Assembly: GCA_963734295.1 (NCBI GenBank)
Contig: CAVTGS010000012.1
Coordinates: forward strand, 124,001-188,000
Source: JAEUMW01 sp963734295
GTDB taxonomy: Bacteria > Pseudomonadota > Gammaproteobacteria > Burkholderiales > JAEUMW01
Length of the DNA stretch: 64,000 nucleotides
Direction: 5' to 3'
The first letter of the stretch is position 1. Each line of letters begins with the position of its first letter. The notes below the pieces were generated by a model. The model saw only the letters and a program-made list of their open reading frames with translations, had not been told where the DNA came from and searched no databases. Shown here piece by piece: positions 55,701-63,627 of the stretch. The position numbers and the translations under genes were made by a program.

Positions 55701-57177
55701 ACGGTGCTGGAGCTGCCGAACCTCTTTGCGCTGCTCGATCACGTGCAGCGCGCAGGAGATGCGGAGGCGACGATCGCTCTGGCCACTTCGCTCTACTAGC
55801 CTGCTGGAAGTCGCTGGCAAGCCGCGGCTGCTCGAGCGCGTCGGGCAGGTGCGCGACGCCGCGGCGGCGCGCTGGGCGATGCCTGGAATCACGCGCGGTT
55901 CGAGGCGGCGCGGACCCGCATCGAGCAGCAGCTGGCCGGCGGGCAGTCTGCGCGAGGCGTTCGACGGCGCGCAGCAGTTGCTCCAGCGCGCCCGGGCCGG
56001 CGGTGAGGAAGCGTACCCTGATGCCGATTACGATCTCGCGATGGCTTGCTGGCTGCTGGCCCGGGCGTCGAAGGCCGCCTGTGGATCGGAACAGGCCTTG
56101 CAGCTGCTGGACGAGGCCCGCCAGCGCTTCGAGGCCGTCGCGAAGGAGCGTCCCAGTAGAGGCGCGGAACGGATGGCGTCCGTTTGCATCGCGGACCAAG
56201 GCCGACTGTTTTCGCGACCTGGGCCGACTCGACGACGCAGCGGCGACCTACGAAGACAATATCCGCCGCGCGGAGCAGCTTGGTGACGACCGGCAGGTCG
56301 CCGTTGGCAAGGCACAGCTTGGGACAGTGCGCAAGGATCAGCGCTGCTACCCGGAGGCGCTGGCGGCATATTGAAGAAGCGCGCGAGCGATTCACGCGGT
56401 TGACGCGAACCTGGCTCCGTCGCGGTAGCGTGGCATCAGATTGGCATGGTGTATCACGAGACGGGCGAGCTGGAAGCGGCGGAGGATGCCTACCGGAGAT
56501 CACTCGACGATCAGCGTGCGGCTCGGCGATGTGGCCGGGCAGGCGAGAACGCTGAATCAACTTGGGATGTTGTATGGCAGGGATCTGGGCCGGACAGCGG
56601 AAGCTGCGGATTTTCTCGGTCAAGCAGCGGATAAGTATGTCTGAGAGCCGCGATGCCGCTAGCGAAGGACTGCATTAGGAGACAACCTCGCGATTTGTTC
56701 TGCGCAAGCTCTGTCGCCTGGACGAAGCACGACGGGAAATCTGTCGGGTGATCGAATGCAGAGCGCATCTTGGCCACGCGGCCGAGCCGTGGAAGACGTG
56801 GGCCATCCTCGCCAGACATCGAGACAGACGCCAGCAACCCCGCCGCCGCCGCGGAGGCGAAGGGCAAGGCCATCGACTGCTACCTCGCCTACCGCCGCGA
56901 CGGCGGCGAGAACCACGATCCGATGCGGCCGCCTCGCGCTCGCCGTGACCCAGTCCCTGCTCGCCGGCGACCCGGCCCAAGCCGCGATCCCTCCTCCAGC
57001 AACTCGCCGCCCGCCCCGATGCGAACGCTTCGGTTTCAAGCCTTCATCCGCGCCCTCCAAGCCATCGTCGCTGGCAGCCGCGACCGGACCCTCGCCGACG
57101 CGCCGGGTCTTCACTACACGATGGCCGCCGAGATCCTGTTCCTGATCGAGACGCTGGAACGGCTTCCACACGGCTGA
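52750..57177 (+). pseudogene. TIR-CHAT-NB-ARC(STAND)-TPR multidomain protein, many frame breaks (about 1475 codons)
   Basis: One ancestral gene is traceable through changing frames. TIR (52750-53180): MTRLFISHSS, DDGFVRELQQALGDL, WIDSRELLPGG, PASLQSRWVGKELRHAL with the WxxxE feature. CHAT caspase-like domain (53330-54480): LLLGLPWELLHDGDGFLF, HFDGHGVYD (His at 54006), VFLEACQTAQAEQ (Cys at 54167), VVAMSHSVL. NB-ARC/STAND ATPase (54540-55330): ETGFIGRSRELLALERLL, GQGGEGKTALAAEFARW, LLVVDNMES, RLVFTSREALP. TPR tail (about 55700-57177): LGRLDDAA-type repeats, GHAAEPWKTWAIL, ALQAIVAGSRDRTLADAPG. At least 15 frame changes occur, yet all key residues remain. Either dense sequence error or recent decay. 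Architecture suggests a sensor (TPR), switch (ATPase) and two effectors (NAD-consuming TIR, protease CHAT). Confidence 0.75.
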
Positions 57178-57239
57178 CCGGGTGCCGGCATGCGCGTACG
57201 ACGACTCGCGAAGGCGCGGTGTATGGTAGGATGTATGGT

Positions 57240-57461
57240 ATGCAGAAAACCACCGTCTATGTTCCGTTGGAGATCAAGCAAGCGCTCGGTCGGGTGGCAT
57301 CTGCCCGAGGTGTCAGCGAAGCCGAGCTGATTCGCGAAGCGCTGCGTGCGCTTGTTTCACAGGCTGTTCCCCCGCGGCCCCGACTGCCCCTTTTCAAGAG
57401 TGGAAAGCCACAGCTCGCTGAGGCAATCGATGAGGCGCTTTCGGGATTCGGGGAGACGTGA
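57240..57461 (+). CDS. Ribbon-helix-helix antitoxin, VapB/CopG-like (73 aa)
   Basis: ATG 57240: MQKTTVYVPLEIKQALGRVA and GVSEAELIREALRALV form a ribbon-helix-helix DNA-binding domain; the tail (PLFKSGKPQLAEAIDEAL) should cover the toxin. Its stop overlaps the GTG start of the PIN toxin. A short run of GTATGGTA repeats lies just upstream and supplies other in-frame ATGs that are less likely starts. Confidence 0.85.
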   Translation: MQKTTVYVPLEIKQALGRVASARGVSEAELIREALRALVSQAVPPRPRLPLFKSGKPQLAEAIDEALSGFGET

Positions 57462-57877
57462 TTCTTCTCGACGCGAGCGGTCTTCTCTCCGCTCTGGACG
57501 AAAGCCAGCGTTATCACGACGAGTGTGTGAAGGCACTCGGCGGGGCATCAGCGCCGTTGCTGCTCTCGCCGTTCGTGTTGGCGGAGCTCGATTACCTGCT
57601 GATGCGCCATATCGGCCAGCACGCCCAGACGGCGCTCCTCGAGGAGGTTGCGCGTGGCGCATATCAGCTGGAGCAGTTCGATGCGGCCGACGTAGCCCGC
57701 GCCAGAGAGATCATCGCGAAGTACGCGGATCTCGAAATCGGACTCGCGGACGCCTCGATCGTGGTGCTCGCTGAACGGTACGCCACGTCGGAGGTGTTGA
57801 CGCTCGATCAGCGCCACTTCCGCGCCTTGCGCGTGGGGCAACGCAAGCGATTCAAGGTCTTGCCGTTCGATCGATAG
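57458..57877 (+). CDS. PIN-domain toxin, VapC-like ribonuclease (139 aa)
   Basis: PIN fold with the first acidic residue in MILLDASGLLSALDES, the Glu in LSPFVLAELDYLL and the Asp pair in LADASIVVLAER and TLDQRHFRAL. GTG start overlapping the antitoxin stop. VapC-type toxins cleave tRNA or rRNA. Intact, unlike the large gene immediately upstream. Confidence 0.9.
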   Translation: MILLDASGLLSALDESQRYHDECVKALGGASAPLLLSPFVLAELDYLLMRHIGQHAQTALLEEVARGAYQLEQFDAADVARAREIIAKYADLEIGLADASIVVLAERYATSEVLTLDQRHFRALRVGQRKRFKVLPFDR

Positions 57878-57975
57878 ATGACCGACGATTGGCGAAGCGA
57901 TCGGCGAGCTCATACCAGCCCGCTCGGTCGTACCTCACACCACCGGTGCCGTGAGGTCGAACCTGATCGACCACC

Positions 57976-58251
57976 GATCAGTGCGGTGCGTGCTTCAGCT
58001 TCATCGTGGGCGCGAGGATTCGGTCCGTCCAGGCCACCGCGATCGCGGACAGCAGGAACGTGATGTGGATGGCGACCTGCGAGATGATCACGTGCTGCGA
58101 CAGCTGCTCCGCGTTGATGAAGGTCTTCAGCAGATGGATCGACGAGATGCCGATGATCGCGGTGGCGAGCTTCACCTTGAGCACTGCCGCGTTGACGTGC
58201 GACAGCCACTCCGGCTGGTCCGGATGCCCTTCGAGGTACAGGCGCGAGACG
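57976..58251 (-). pseudogene. Truncated duplicate of the yqhA 3' end; left copy of a 276-bp direct repeat
   Basis: Encodes the last 91 residues of the UPF0114/YqhA protein (LYLEGHPDQPEWLSHVNAAV to KLKHAPH) and is identical to 60157-60432 except for two bases that I can see. No start or membrane N-terminus remains. Same orientation as the intact gene. It ends 45 bases before the recQ start and forms the leader region of recQ. Confidence 0.85.
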
Positions 58252-58296
58252 CCACCGGCTTGCGGTAGACTCCGCCGCTTCCGTCTTCGCAATGCC

Positions 58297-60117
58297 ATGT
58301 CCACGCCCCACCAGTTTCTCCGCTCCGTGTTCGGCTACCCCGAGTTCCGCGGGCTGCAGGAAGCTATCGTCCTGCATGTGGTCGCGGGCGGCGACGCCGT
58401 GGTGCTGATGCCGACCGGCGGGGGCAAGTCGATCTGCTATCAGATTCCGGCTCTGGCGCGCAACGGCGTGGGGATCGTCGTGTCGCCGCTGATCGCGCTG
58501 ATGCAGGATCAGGTGGATGCGCTGAAGGAACTGGGCGTGGCCGCGGAGTTTCTGAATTCGTCCCTGTCAGCGGACGCGGCCATCCGCGTCGAGCGGGACC
58601 TCATGGCAGGCGCGGTCAAGCTGCTTTACGTTGCCCCGGAGCGGCTGACGACGCCGCGCTTTCTCGCGCTCCTCGACTCGCTTCACGCCGAAGGCCGTCT
58701 GGCGCTGTTCGCGATCGACGAGGCCCATTGCGTGTCGCAGTGGGGCCACGACTTCCGCGCGGAGTATCTGCAGTTGTCCGTGCTCGCGGGGCGGTATCCC
58801 CACGTGCCGCGCATCGCGCTGACCGCGACCGCCGACACGATGACACGGCGCGAAATCCGGGAACGGCTGCGCCTGCAGCAGGCCCGCGAATTCGTCGCCA
58901 GCTTCGACCGGCCCAACATCCGCTACACCATCGTCGAACGCAACGACGAGCGCACCCAATTGCGGGCGTTCCTCGCGGAGCACGCAGGCGAGGCCGGCAT
59001 CGTCTACTGCCTGTCGCGCAAGAAGGTCGACGCCGTCGCCGCGTGGCTGGCGAAATCAGGCTTCCATGCCCTGCCGTACCACGCCGGCATGGATGCCGAC
59101 GCCCGGCGCAGACATCAGCTGCGGTTCGTGCGCGAGGACGCGGTGATCATTGTCGCCACCATCGCATTCGGCATGGGCATCGACAAGCCCGACGTGCGCT
59201 TCGTCGTGCACCTCGATCTGCCCAAGAGCATGGAGAGCTACTACCAGGAGACCGGTCGCGCCGGACGCGACGACGAACCCGCCGACGCGTGGATGCTCTA
59301 CGGACTCTCCGATGTCGTGCAGCAGCGGCGGATGATCGACATGGGCGATGCCGACGAGTCCTTCAAGCGCGTCGCACGCGGCAAGCTCGACGCGCTGCTC
59401 GGGTTGTGCGAGACGCCGAACTGCCGCCGGGGACGCCTGCTCGCGTATTTCGGCGAGGCACGGGGCGAGGACTATCGCTGCGGCAACTGCGACAACTGCC
59501 TGTCGCCGCCGCAAACCTGGGACGCCAGCGAGCCCGTGCGCATGGCGCTCTCCGCCATCTACCGGACCCAGCAGCGCTTCGGCGCCGCCTATCTGATCGA
59601 TGTCCTCCGGGGCAGCGCCAATGCCGCCATCGTGCAACGCGGTCATCAGCACCTGAGCGTTTTCGGCATCGGCCGCGCCGTCACCGATAATCAGTGGCGC
59701 AGCGTGTTCCGTCAGGTTGTGGCGCTCGGATGGGTCGAGGTCGACACCGAGGGGTATGGGACGTTACGGCTGACCGACGCGGCCAGACCGGTGTTGCGCG
59801 GTGAGGTGCCGGCACTGTTGAGGCGGACGGCGGACAGCGCCGGGAAGAGGATGAAGCGAGAGCGCAAGCCGGTCACTGACGGAGGCGAGTTGGACCCGGC
59901 CGCGCAGGTTCTGTTCGAGCGTCTCAAGGTGTGGCGCCGCGAAACAGCCGCCGCCGACAACGTCCCGGCCTACGTCATTCTGCACGACCGCGTGCTGCGG
60001 GACATCGCGCTGCGGCGACCTGCGTCGATCGAGGCTTTGGGAACCATTTCGGGCATCGGCGAGAACAAGCTGCGCCGCTTCGGCCAGCCGCTGCTGGCAC
60101 TGGTCAACGACGGATAG
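58297..60117 (+). CDS. recQ: ATP-dependent DNA helicase RecQ (606 aa)
   Basis: 3'-5' helicase of recombination and fork repair. Walker A MPTGGGKSICYQ (Lys44), motif Ia SPLIALMQDQV, DEAH box IDEAHCVSQWGHDF, motif III ALTATAD, motif V/VI IVATIAFGMGIDKPDVRF and QETGRAGRD, four zinc-binding cysteines in the RQC linker (CETPNC and CGNCDNC), winged helix, and a C-terminal HRDC domain (IEALGTISGIGENKLRRFG). ATG 58297 is chosen; upstream in-frame sequence runs through the duplicated yqhA tail. Intact. Confidence 0.96.
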   Translation: MSTPHQFLRSVFGYPEFRGLQEAIVLHVVAGGDAVVLMPTGGGKSICYQIPALARNGVGIVVSPLIALMQDQVDALKELGVAAEFLNSSLSADAAIRVERDLMAGAVKLLYVAPERLTTPRFLALLDSLHAEGRLALFAIDEAHCVSQWGHDFRAEYLQLSVLAGRYPHVPRIALTATADTMTRREIRERLRLQQAREFVASFDRPNIRYTIVERNDERTQLRAFLAEHAGEAGIVYCLSRKKVDAVAAWLAKSGFHALPYHAGMDADARRRHQLRFVREDAVIIVATIAFGMGIDKPDVRFVVHLDLPKSMESYYQETGRAGRDDEPADAWMLYGLSDVVQQRRMIDMGDADESFKRVARGKLDALLGLCETPNCRRGRLLAYFGEARGEDYRCGNCDNCLSPPQTWDASEPVRMALSAIYRTQQRFGAAYLIDVLRGSANAAIVQRGHQHLSVFGIGRAVTDNQWRSVFRQVVALGWVEVDTEGYGTLRLTDAARPVLRGEVPALLRRTADSAGKRMKRERKPVTDGGELDPAAQVLFERLKVWRRETAAADNVPAYVILHDRVLRDIALRRPASIEALGTISGIGENKLRRFGQPLLALVNDG

Positions 60118-60156
60118 AGACCTGCGGAGCCTCGCGCACGCCAACACCCGCGGACG

Positions 60157-60432
60157 GATCAGTGCGGTGCGTGCTTCAGCTTCATCGTGGGCGCCAGGAT
60201 TCGGTCCGTCCAGGCCACCGCAATCGCGGACAGCAGGAACGTGATGTGGATGGCGACCTGCGAGATGATCACGTGCTGCGACAGCTGCTCCGCGTTGATG
60301 AAGGTCTTCAGCAGATGGATCGACGAGATGCCGATGATCGCGGTGGCGAGCTTCACCTTGAGCACTGCCGCGTTGACGTGCGACAGCCACTCCGGCTGGT
60401 CCGGATGCCCTTCGAGGTACAGGCGCGAGACG
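60157..60432. repeat. Right copy of the 276-bp direct repeat flanking recQ
   Basis: Matches 57976-58251 base for base with two differences, offset 2181 bases and no gaps. This copy is the genuine 3' part of yqhA. The match starts at GATCAGTGCGGTGCGTGC and ends at GGCGCGAGACG on both sides, after which the sequences diverge sharply. Confidence 0.9.
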
Positions 60433-60705
60433 AAGGTCTCGTAGCCGCCGACGATCACCATGATGAGCAGATTCGCGATCATCACCACGTCGATCAGGCC
60501 GAGCACCACGAGCATGATCTGCGTCTCGTTGATCACGTCGCGCTCGGCGGCGATCTGCAGCAGGTGCACGAGCTCCTTCCAGAACTGCCAGACATACACG
60601 CCCTGGGCGACGATCAGGCCGAGGTAGAGCGGAAGCTGCAGCCAGCGGCTGGCGAAGATCAGCGCGGGAATGGGGCGAAGCTTGGGTGGTTGGCGTTTCG
60701 TTCAT
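60159..60705 (-). CDS. yqhA: UPF0114/YqhA family membrane protein, frameshift near 60690
   Basis: Four membrane helices: LQLPLYLGLIVAQGVYVW, IMLVVLGLIDVVMIANLLIM, VKLATAIIGISSIHLLKTF and ISQVAIHITFLLSAIAVAW; ends WTDRILAPTMKLKHAPH. Function of the family is unknown. ATG 60705 gives MNETPTTQ; a CCC that should be CC near 60690 separates it from KLRPIPALIFASRW. With one base removed the gene is full length (about 181 aa), so the break is probably sequence error. Confidence 0.82.
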
Positions 60706-60776
60706 CGTTCGAAGAGTGGCGTGAGACGGTGGCGGATTCTAGCATCGCCCCCCGCGTGCCGCGCTACCTCGCTGGA

Positions 60777-61232
60777 TCAAGCGCCACGCCGTCCCGCGGG
60801 ACGAGGGCGAAGTCGCTCTTCGATGCAGCGGAGATAGGCTTCCCCATCAGGGGCCGTGCCGCTGCGTTGCGCGTTCCAGATCGTCTCGCCCAGGCATTCG
60901 AGCACCGCGTGCTTGGCTTCGTGCTCGTTACCGAGCTGTGCCACGAGCCTCCGATGCGCCGCGGCGATGCCGGGCGGCTGGTCGATGGCGAGCTGCTCCT
61001 CGATCGCCAGATGCAGCGAAAGGTGCAGGAACGGGTTCAAGCCGCCCTGATCGGGACCGAAGTCCCGCTCCAGGTTGCGGTCGCGGTCGTCGAGCAGGTG
61101 ATGGTACTCGGGATGCAGCAGGGTGACCGCGAGCGCGGTCGTCTCGAGACCTTCGAGCGCGGCGCCTGCGCGGTGCTTGGCCCAGGTGTCGAAGAAAAAA
61201 CGGCGGGCCTGATCGCGGGAGGGGGAGAACAT
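60777..61232 (-). CDS. DUF1841 family protein (151 aa)
   Basis: MFSPSRDQARRFFFDTWAKH, LHPEYHHLLDDRDRNLERDF, GLNPFLHLSLHLAIEEQLAI and HEAKHAVLECLGETIWNAQR are the recognised DUF1841 blocks; the family is common in beta- and gammaproteobacteria. Soluble helical protein with several conserved His and Glu residues that could bind metal. Function unknown. Confidence 0.85.
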   Translation of the reverse strand: MFSPSRDQARRFFFDTWAKHRAGAALEGLETTALAVTLLHPEYHHLLDDRDRNLERDFGPDQGGLNPFLHLSLHLAIEEQLAIDQPPGIAAAHRRLVAQLGNEHEAKHAVLECLGETIWNAQRSGTAPDGEAYLRCIEERLRPRPAGRRGA

Positions 61233-61235
61233 GAG

Positions 61236-61308
61236 ATCAGGGGAGGAGGGAAGGGGGAAGGGGGAAGGGGGAAGGGGAAGAGGGAGGAGGGAGGAGGAGG
61301 GAACGCTG
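61236..61308. repeat. Purine-only G-rich tract
   Basis: About 70 bases between the DUF1841 and nodT genes are nearly all G and A on the + strand, with four or more GGGGGAA-type units in a row and then GGAGGAGG units. Such runs can form G-quadruplex or triplex DNA and are prone to slippage. No coding potential. Confidence 0.75.
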
Positions 61309-61323
61309 ACGCGGGCGTCGCGC

Positions 61324-62779
61324 TCAAGGAAACACCGGCGGATTCGCCTGCACGTCGACGTTCGGCCCTGGCGCGAGCGCGTTGGCCTGCATCACCCAGC
61401 CCCCGCCCATCGCCTTGTAGATGTTGACGAGCGACTGGAAGAGATCGCCCTGATTGCGGGCGTAGTCGAGCTCGGCGTTGAAGAGGCTGCGCTCGGCATC
61501 GAGCACTTCGAGGAAGCTGGTGTAGCCGTTGTCGTAACGCAAGCGGGCGAGCCGCGCGTAGCCCTTGAGCGCCGTCACCCGGCGCGCCTGCACGGTGAGC
61601 TGCTCGCGCAGCTTGAGCTGGGCGACGAGCGCATCCTCGGTTTCGCGAAATGCCGTCTGGATCGCCTGCTGGTATTGGTAGAGGGCCTGCTGCTGGCGCG
61701 CCTCGGCCTGCGCCACCTGGCCGCGGATGGCTCCCGCCGTGAAGATCGGCAGGCTGATCGTCGGCCCGAAGTTCCACGTGCGGGAATCGGCGGTGAATAG
61801 CCTGCTCCATTGCGTGCTGAGCGTACCGGCCTGTCCGGTCAAGGTGATGGTGGGATAGTAGAGTGCCTTCGCAGCACCGATGTCCGCATTGGCGGCAACC
61901 AGATTCTCCTCCGCCTGCAAGAGGTCGGGGCGGCGCTCGAGCAGCTCGGACGGCAGCCCTGCCGGCACGGCGGGCAGTGCCAGCTCGTCGAGGCGTCCGG
62001 CCGCGCGGAATGGTGCCTGGATTGGCTCCGAGCAGCACCGAGATCAGGTGCTCCTGCTGCGCGATCTGGCGCTCGAGATCGGGGATCGCGGCGAGCGCCT
62101 GCTCGTATTCGGAACGCACCTGCTCCAGCTCGAGCTCCGCGACGACCCCGCCCTTGTAGCGCAGATCGAAGAGCCGCACGCTCTCGCGTCTGGAATCCGC
62201 GGTGCGGCGGGAGATCTCCAGCCGCTTGTCGAGGTCGCGCAGCGCCACGTATTCGTTCGCCACGGCCGCGACCAGCGCGAGCAGCGTCGCGCGCCGCCCG
62301 TCCTCGGTGGCGAGGAGGTTCGCCCGCGCCGATTCGGTCTGGCGCTGCAGCTTGCCGAAGAAGTCGATCTCCCACGAAGCCGAGAGCAGCGCCTGGTAGC
62401 TGTTGAAGGTGCGCCTCACGTCATCCTGCAGCGTCGTCGTACCGCTGAAGCGGCTCACCTGCTGGCGGGCGAAATCGGCGCTCGCGCCCACCTGCGGAAA
62501 GAGCCGGGAGCGGGTCGTGCCGAGCACGCCAGCGGCTTCCTCCACGCGCGCGGCGGCGATGCGAACGTCCTTGTTCTGCGCGAGCGCCGTGGTGATGAGC
62601 TGGTTCAGCACCGGGTCGTCGAACTGCTGCCACCATGCGGTGTTCACGAGGTCGGGGGCATTGCTCACTTCATAACGAAACGCAGCCGGCGCGTCGACCT
62701 CGGGGCGCACGTAGTCCGGTCCCACCTTACAACCAGCGAGCGCGACGAATGCCGCGACCGCGACCGCGGTCCGCAGCAT
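61324..62779 (-). CDS. NodT/OprM-type outer-membrane efflux lipoprotein, frameshift near 61993
   Basis: Outer-membrane channel of a tripartite RND pump. Signal and lipobox MLRTAVAVAAFVALAGC (Cys17), then CKVGPDYVRPEVDAPAAF, WWQQFDDPVLNQLI, SYQALLSASWEIDFFGKLQR and, after a one-base insertion, LPSELLERRPDLLQAEENLV, FGPTISLPIFTAGAIRGQ and SFLEVLDAERSLFNAELDYA. The break lies where ACGCCTCGACGAG should read one C less, giving RTLDELALP. The RND permease ends 850 bases upstream on the same strand with a VapBC pair inserted between on the other strand. Confidence 0.88.
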
Positions 62780-62879
62780 GCCGGTTCCCTGCTCGCCGCG
62801 CCTCGTCGCGCACGTCTCGATCAGACGGAGAAGCAGCACGAGGCAGAAAGCCAGGGTGGTCTCGCGCTGCCTTCGATCG

Positions 62880-62908
62880 TTGACATATTGATGCAGTAAA
62901 GCCATCCT
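62880..62908 (+). promoter_or_regulatory. Possible promoter of the second VapBC pair
   Basis: A perfect TTGACA (62880-62885) is followed after 17 bases by CATCCT, a poor -10, eight bases before the antitoxin ATG at 62916. If used, the transcript would be almost leaderless. Confidence 0.3.
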
Positions 62909-62915
62909 TCGAAGC

Positions 62916-63152
62916 ATGCGAACGACCGTGCGCCTGGATGAACGCCTCCTCGCAGAGGTGAAGAAGTACGCAGCCGAATCCGGCTGTACGCTGACGTCCA
63001 TCCTCGAGGACGCGCTCCGGGAGACGCTCGCGCGCCGGCGCAGCGGCGCAAAGCGCAAGCCGGTCCGCCTCAAGACCGCGCGCGGCGAGGGCGTGCGACC
63101 GGGTGTCGATCTCGACGACACGGCATCGCTCCTGGATCTGATGGAATCCTGA
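62916..63152 (+). CDS. VapB-like antitoxin (78 aa)
   Basis: MRTTVRLDERLLAEVKKYAA and TLTSILEDALRETLARR form a ribbon-helix-helix domain of the VapB (arc/MetJ-like) type; the basic tail leads to VDLDDTASLLDLMES, a usual toxin-binding end. Ends one base before the PIN gene start. Confidence 0.85.
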   Translation: MRTTVRLDERLLAEVKKYAAESGCTLTSILEDALRETLARRRSGAKRKPVRLKTARGEGVRPGVDLDDTASLLDLMES

Positions 63153-63153
63153 G

Positions 63154-63582
63154 GTGCTGCTCTTCGACGTGAACGTCCTCGTCTACGCGCATCGCGAGGA
63201 CGCGGACAACCATGCCGCCTATCGGGAGTGGCTCGAGGGCGTGATCAACGCCGACGCGGCATACGCAGTGTTCGAGCTCGTCCTGAGTGGATTCATCCGG
63301 GTCGTCACGCATCCGAAGGTGTTCATCAAGCCGAGCTCCCTCGGCGACGCGCTTCTCTTTGCCGAGCAGTTGCGGGATCAACCGAACTGTGTGGTTCTGC
63401 AACCCGGACCGCGTCACTGGGACATCTTTCGGCGACTCTGCATGGACAGCGGAGTGAAGGGCAACGTCGTACCGGACGCTTATCTGGCAGCGCTCGCCAT
63501 CGAGTCCGGCAGCGAGTGGATCACCACCGACCGCGACTTCGCCCGCTTCAAGGGCCTTCGCTGGCGCCTCCCCCTGGGCTGA
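63154..63582 (+). CDS. VapC-like PIN-domain toxin (142 aa)
   Basis: PIN domain with MLLFDVNVLVYAHREDADNH, Glu in VFELVLSGFIRVVTHP, DAYLAALAIESGSEWITTDR and DFARFKGLRW: the complete acidic set of a VapC ribonuclease. GTG start. Intact pair inserted between the nodT and RND genes; unrelated at sequence level to the pair at 57240-57877. Confidence 0.92.
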   Translation: MLLFDVNVLVYAHREDADNHAAYREWLEGVINADAAYAVFELVLSGFIRVVTHPKVFIKPSSLGDALLFAEQLRDQPNCVVLQPGPRHWDIFRRLCMDSGVKGNVVPDAYLAALAIESGSEWITTDRDFARFKGLRWRLPLG

Positions 63583-63627
63583 TGGCCGGCGAACCGCCAA
63601 GCGCATTCACTTGCCGCGCGCCGCATC

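Noticed and set aside
57219..57239. Upstream ATGs for the first VapB-like antitoxin
   Set aside because: They lie in a GTATGGTA repeat without a ribosome site; the ATG at 57240 starts the ribbon-helix-helix domain.
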